Assembly (NCBI GenBank): GCA_964503455.1
Contig: CAZCZR010000033.1
Location: 1 to 18,230 of the forward strand
Source of the DNA: CAZCZR01 sp964503455
GTDB lineage: Bacteria; Bacillota; Clostridia; UBA1381
DNA length: 18,230 nucleotides
Direction of reading: 5' to 3'
Below are positions 15,388-18,230 of the stretch, one piece after another. Both the position numbers and the translations under genes were made by a program. The notes beneath the pieces are model-generated. The model had not been told where the DNA came from. It ran no database searches and worked only from the letters and a program-made list of their open reading frames with translations. The first letter of the stretch is position 1. Each line of letters starts with the position of its first letter.

Positions 15388-15903
15388 ATGAACAAAAACA
15401 GCGCCGCAAAACACATTGCGGCAGTCGGACTCCTGACAGCCGCCGCGATAGTGATACATATAGCCGAGGGAGTTGTGCCGCCTGTAATACCGGTGCCGGG
15501 GGTGAAGCCGGGTTTTGCGAATATAGTCACGATGGTAACGCTTATGCTTTTAGGAAAAAGGGATGCGTTTGCGGTGACGATGCTCAGGATCACGCTCGGC
15601 GCGGTATTTGCGGGGAATATGGCGTCATTTTGCTACAGCGCCGCCGGAGGACTGCTTTCCTTTGCGGTCATGGCGCTGCTTGCGAAGCCGATGAAAAATT
15701 ATATGTGGGCGGTAAGCGTGATCGCGGGCGCGGCTCACAATATAGGTCAGCTTGCGGTCGCGGCGTTTATGCTTAAATCGGCATACGCGTTTTATTATCT
15801 GCCGGCGCTTGTAATATCGGGCATAGCCGCGGGCGCGCTTGTGGGGATAGCTTCCTCGCTTATAGCGGAAAGAATCTCGAAAATTATGACAAGACATTTC
15901 TAA
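15388..15903 (+). CDS. Gx transporter family protein (Hpre_diP_synt_I)
   Basis: Integral membrane protein of 171 aa with about five hydrophobic segments, from the family often labelled heptaprenyl diphosphate synthase component I. The family resembles the substrate-binding (S) components of ECF transporters more than a synthase. Conserved-looking features are the VPGVKPGFANIVTM segment (36-49), LGKRDAF (55-61), Arg67, CYSAAGGLLS (82-91) and SVIAGAAHNIGQL (110-122). The substrate is unknown. GGAGGA (15377-15382) precedes the ATG. It leads a tight three-gene group: the next start is 12 nt after its stop. Confidence 0.88.
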   Translation: MNKNSAAKHIAAVGLLTAAAIVIHIAEGVVPPVIPVPGVKPGFANIVTMVTLMLLGKRDAFAVTMLRITLGAVFAGNMASFCYSAAGGLLSFAVMALLAKPMKNYMWAVSVIAGAAHNIGQLAVAAFMLKSAYAFYYLPALVISGIAAGALVGIASSLIAERISKIMTRHF

Positions 15904-15915
15904 GGAGCGGGAAAA

Positions 15916-16857
15916 ATGCAGGGATTTGATGTGATATGCGAAAATATAATAGTGCTTGGACTTGCCATGGCGATAGGATTTGTTGCGGTCAAAACGGGAT
16001 ATATCTCCGAGGAGGTCAAAAACGCGATGTCGAAGGTGGTTGTAAGGATCACGCTGCCGATACTGGTGATGATGTCGCTTACAAAGCTTGAGATGACGCC
16101 GGAGCGCGCCGCCGGCTGCGCAGAGGTGTACATAATCAGCATGATCACCGTAGGAGTCATGTATCTTATAGGCATGGCGCTTTCGAGAGCGTTTAAAATG
16201 GATAAGCCGCGCAGGGTCGTGTACGAGTGTATGTCCGCTTTCGGAAACGTTATCTTTTTAGGCTATCCCTTGATAGAAGCGATGTACGGAGCCGAAGGAC
16301 TGCTTTACGCGGCGATATACGCTTTTGCAAACGACTGCTTTGTCTGGACGCTGGGCGTTTATAAGCTCGCGTCAATACGCGACGGCAAGGGAAATGTGAG
16401 GAAGAATTTAAAAAACCTCATCAATCCGTCAACGGTCGCTTTTGCGGTATCGCTTGTAATGATGATATTCGGCTGGAGATTTACGGGTATTGCCGAGAGA
16501 GTGTTCTCCGGGGTCGGCGGAATAACAACGTATCTTTCGATGCTGTTTATCGGAGGAACGCTTGCAATGGTCGATTTTAGGAGGATATACAAGCAGGTGC
16601 CGCTGTTTATGATAGTGGCGGTCAAGATGATAGCGGTGCCGTCGCTCTTGGCGGCGCTGCTTGCAAAGACGGGACTGTCTGAAGTGATACGCGGCGTGAT
16701 AGTGCTTCAGGCGGCTATGCCGTCGCAGACGGTGCTTACAATGCTGACAACGGAATATAACTGTGATACGGAATTTTCCGCGGAGGGTGTGTTTGTGACC
16801 TCTGTGGCGGGACTTGTAACGCTGCCGCTGGTATACCGGATAATGACACTTGTGTAG
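15916..16857 (+). CDS. AEC family transporter (auxin efflux carrier-type)
   Basis: Membrane carrier of 313 aa, normal for the AEC family, with about ten hydrophobic segments. Recognisable are the N-terminal GFVAVKTGYISEEVKNAMSK and LPILVMMSL region, the mid part LGYPLIEAMYG, and the C-terminal AMPSQTVLTMLTTEYNCD segment followed by VTSVAGLVTLPLVY. Bacterial members carry organic acids such as malate or malonate; the substrate here is not readable from sequence. The start follows AAGGAGC, which overlaps the preceding stop. It sits between the Gx gene and mnmA. Confidence 0.9.
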   Translation: MQGFDVICENIIVLGLAMAIGFVAVKTGYISEEVKNAMSKVVVRITLPILVMMSLTKLEMTPERAAGCAEVYIISMITVGVMYLIGMALSRAFKMDKPRRVVYECMSAFGNVIFLGYPLIEAMYGAEGLLYAAIYAFANDCFVWTLGVYKLASIRDGKGNVRKNLKNLINPSTVAFAVSLVMMIFGWRFTGIAERVFSGVGGITTYLSMLFIGGTLAMVDFRRIYKQVPLFMIVAVKMIAVPSLLAALLAKTGLSEVIRGVIVLQAAMPSQTVLTMLTTEYNCDTEFSAEGVFVTSVAGLVTLPLVYRIMTLV

Positions 16858-16885
16858 GGGAGATCTTTAAAGGGGAGCGATTTTA

Positions 16886-17956
16886 ATGAATAACAGAGCT
16901 ATAACAGCGATGAGCGGAGGGGTGGACAGCTCTGTCGCCGCTTATCTTATGAAGGAAAAGGGATTTGATACAATAGGCGTTACGTTAAGGCTTTTTGACA
17001 ACGAGGACGCCGGCATAAATGATAAGACGTGCTGCTCGCTTGAGGATGTGGAGGACGCTAAAAGCGTGGCTATGCGTCTGGGCATAAAGCACTATACCTT
17101 CAATTTCAGGGATGATTTCGCCGACACTGTCATAGCGCGGTTTATCGATGCCTATGAAAACGGCAGAACGCCCAACCCGTGCATAGACTGCAACCGATTT
17201 ATAAAATTCCGCCGCCTTATGGAAAGAGCAAAGCAGCTTGATTATGATCATGTGGCGACAGGTCATTACGCCAGAGTGGAGAAATGCGGCGACAGATTTT
17301 TGCTCAAAAAGGGCATTGACGCCGACAAGGATCAGAGCTATGTGCTTTATTGTCTTACAAAGGAACAGCTTCGCCATATCATATTGCCCCTCGGCACGCT
17401 TGAAAAAAGCGAGGTAAGAGAAATAGCCGAAGCTCAAGGGTTTGTAAACGCGAAAAAACGTGACAGCCAGGATATATGCTTCGTGCCTGACGGCGACTAT
17501 GCGGGATTTATAGAGCGCTACGCCCAAAAGACGTATCCGTGCGGAGCTTTTACGGATATGGAGGGCAACGTTTTAGGCGAGCATAAGGGAATAATCCGTT
17601 ACACAATAGGTCAGCGCAAGGGGCTGGGTCTTGCCCTGCCGAAGCCGATGTATGTGTGCCGGACGGATCTTGAGTCGAATACGGTGATTTTGGGCGATAA
17701 CAGCGATCTTTTTTCGACGGAGCTTGAAGCGGAGGACATTAATCTCACCGCCTGCGATTCCATAGAAACGCCCATACGCGTAAGCGCTAAAATACGCTAC
17801 AGTCAAAAGGAACAGCCGGCAACTGCGGTGCAGACAGATGAGGACAGGATAAAGGTAGTGTTTGACGAGCCGCAGCGCGCGGTCACGCCGGGTCAGGCAG
17901 TGGTGCTGTATGACGGCGATACCGTGATCGGCGGCGGGGTCATTTCCAACGGATAG
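16886..17956 (+). CDS. mnmA: tRNA-specific 2-thiouridylase MnmA
   Basis: Places sulfur at position 2 of uridine 34 in the wobble base of tRNA-Lys, -Glu and -Gln, using ATP and a persulfide sulfur relay. It is 356 aa, full length. The PP-loop SGGVDSS (10-16) binds ATP. Cys102 in CNRFIKF and Cys198 in SQDICFV correspond to E. coli Cys102 and Cys199, the catalytic pair. The form with KTCCSLEDVEDA (48-59) and NPCIDCNR (97-104) is the one usual in Clostridia. AAAGGGGAG (16869-16877) precedes the ATG, 28 nt after the AEC stop. No clear terminator follows. Confidence 0.97.
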   Translation: MNNRAITAMSGGVDSSVAAYLMKEKGFDTIGVTLRLFDNEDAGINDKTCCSLEDVEDAKSVAMRLGIKHYTFNFRDDFADTVIARFIDAYENGRTPNPCIDCNRFIKFRRLMERAKQLDYDHVATGHYARVEKCGDRFLLKKGIDADKDQSYVLYCLTKEQLRHIILPLGTLEKSEVREIAEAQGFVNAKKRDSQDICFVPDGDYAGFIERYAQKTYPCGAFTDMEGNVLGEHKGIIRYTIGQRKGLGLALPKPMYVCRTDLESNTVILGDNSDLFSTELEAEDINLTACDSIETPIRVSAKIRYSQKEQPATAVQTDEDRIKVVFDEPQRAVTPGQAVVLYDGDTVIGGGVISNG

Positions 17957-18076
17957 ACAAGCGCGGATCTCGCACATTCCGGCATCCCCATTCCAAAATG
18001 AGATTAGACTTGACGCTCCGGCGATAAAATGTAATGGAATATCGTTCTTTCATCCGAATATTTAATTAATGGTATT

Positions 18077-18230
18077 TTATTGAAGCGAGCGAAAAATAAG
18101 GTCAATTAGTTTGCTCGCCAACTCATCCTCCGGAATCAAGTAGTTATTAGAAATCCACCAGAGCAGCATATATGCACAGCCGCCGGCGGTATATACGGAT
18201 AAAAACTCTATCGGCATAGAATACTCTTTG
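18077..18230 (-). CDS. C-terminal fragment, TetR-family-like regulator (cut by window edge)
   Basis: Reading the minus strand from the window edge, 50 codons are open before TAA at 18077-18079. The sequence includes FLSVYTAGGCAYMLLWWISN and then IPEDELASKLIDLIFRSLQ. A Gly-rich helix start, a Trp-rich helix and a P-E-E/D-x-L-A final helix are typical of the C-terminal ligand/dimer domain of some TetR/AcrR regulators. The DNA-binding N-terminus lies outside the window, so this is a resemblance and not a proven assignment. It converges with mnmA. The 120 nt between them (17957-18076) hold nothing I can name, neither a good terminator nor a promoter. Confidence 0.6.
   Translation of the reverse strand, partial: KEYSMPIEFLSVYTAGGCAYMLLWWISNNYLIPEDELASKLIDLIFRSLQ

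Noticed and set aside
18010..18029. TTGACG and TAAAAT after mnmA
   Set aside because: Only 8 bp apart, so they cannot form a sigma-A promoter, and nothing suitable sits at 17 bp.
1..18230. tRNA or rRNA genes, CRISPR arrays, insertion sequences, phage attachment sites
   Set aside because: I saw no spaced direct repeat array, transposase-like reading frame, or tRNA-like fold; the only tandem repeat is the short one at 6969-7010.

Overview
The window looks like chromosome of an anaerobic Gram-positive bacterium of the class Clostridia, probably a gut-type lineage. This rests on the gene order of the F-type ATP synthase operon, strong AGGAGG-type ribosome binding sites, sigma-A-like promoters, a ferredoxin-dependent 2-oxoacid oxidoreductase and a clostridial-style MnmA. 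Base composition is moderate except in AT-rich spacers, and isoleucine is often written ATA (5 of 8 Ile codons in atpE). I see no rRNA, tRNA, CRISPR array, transposase or phage gene.

Region 1 (1-7044) is a complete nine-gene ATP synthase operon, atpI-B-E-F-H-A-G-D-C. A promoter lies at 218-245 and a hairpin terminator at 7022-7044. Subunit c carries the full set of residues known to bind Na+ in Ilyobacter tartaricus, so the enzyme is probably sodium-coupled. AT-rich DNA with two tandem inverted repeats precedes the operon, and a three-copy 14-bp tandem repeat covers the atpC stop codon.

Region 2 (7074-11948) has its own promoter and encodes indolepyruvate:ferredoxin oxidoreductase (iorA, iorB), a GNAT acetyltransferase overlapping or abutting iorB, a phenylacetate-CoA ligase-type enzyme (paaK) and a two-ACT-domain protein. 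Together these link arylpyruvates, arylacetyl-CoAs and arylacetates, either degrading aromatic amino acids or making them from arylacetates. A near-perfect hairpin at 11915-11948 can end transcription from both sides.

Region 3 (11963-15250, minus strand) is one large gene for a cytoplasmic DUF5107-TPR protein with a mutarotase-like N-terminal half. It is transcribed away from region 4, and the two promoters physically interleave at 15280-15319.

Region 4 (15388-17956, plus strand) is a likely operon of a Gx/Hpre_diP_synt_I membrane protein, an AEC-family transporter and the tRNA thiolation enzyme mnmA. At the right edge, on the minus strand, is the C-terminal end of a gene cut by the window, resembling a TetR-family regulator.

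Most of the window is ordinary core metabolism. The best leads are the Na+ signature, the acetyltransferase embedded in the aryl-CoA cluster, the DUF5107-TPR protein and the interleaved divergent promoters.
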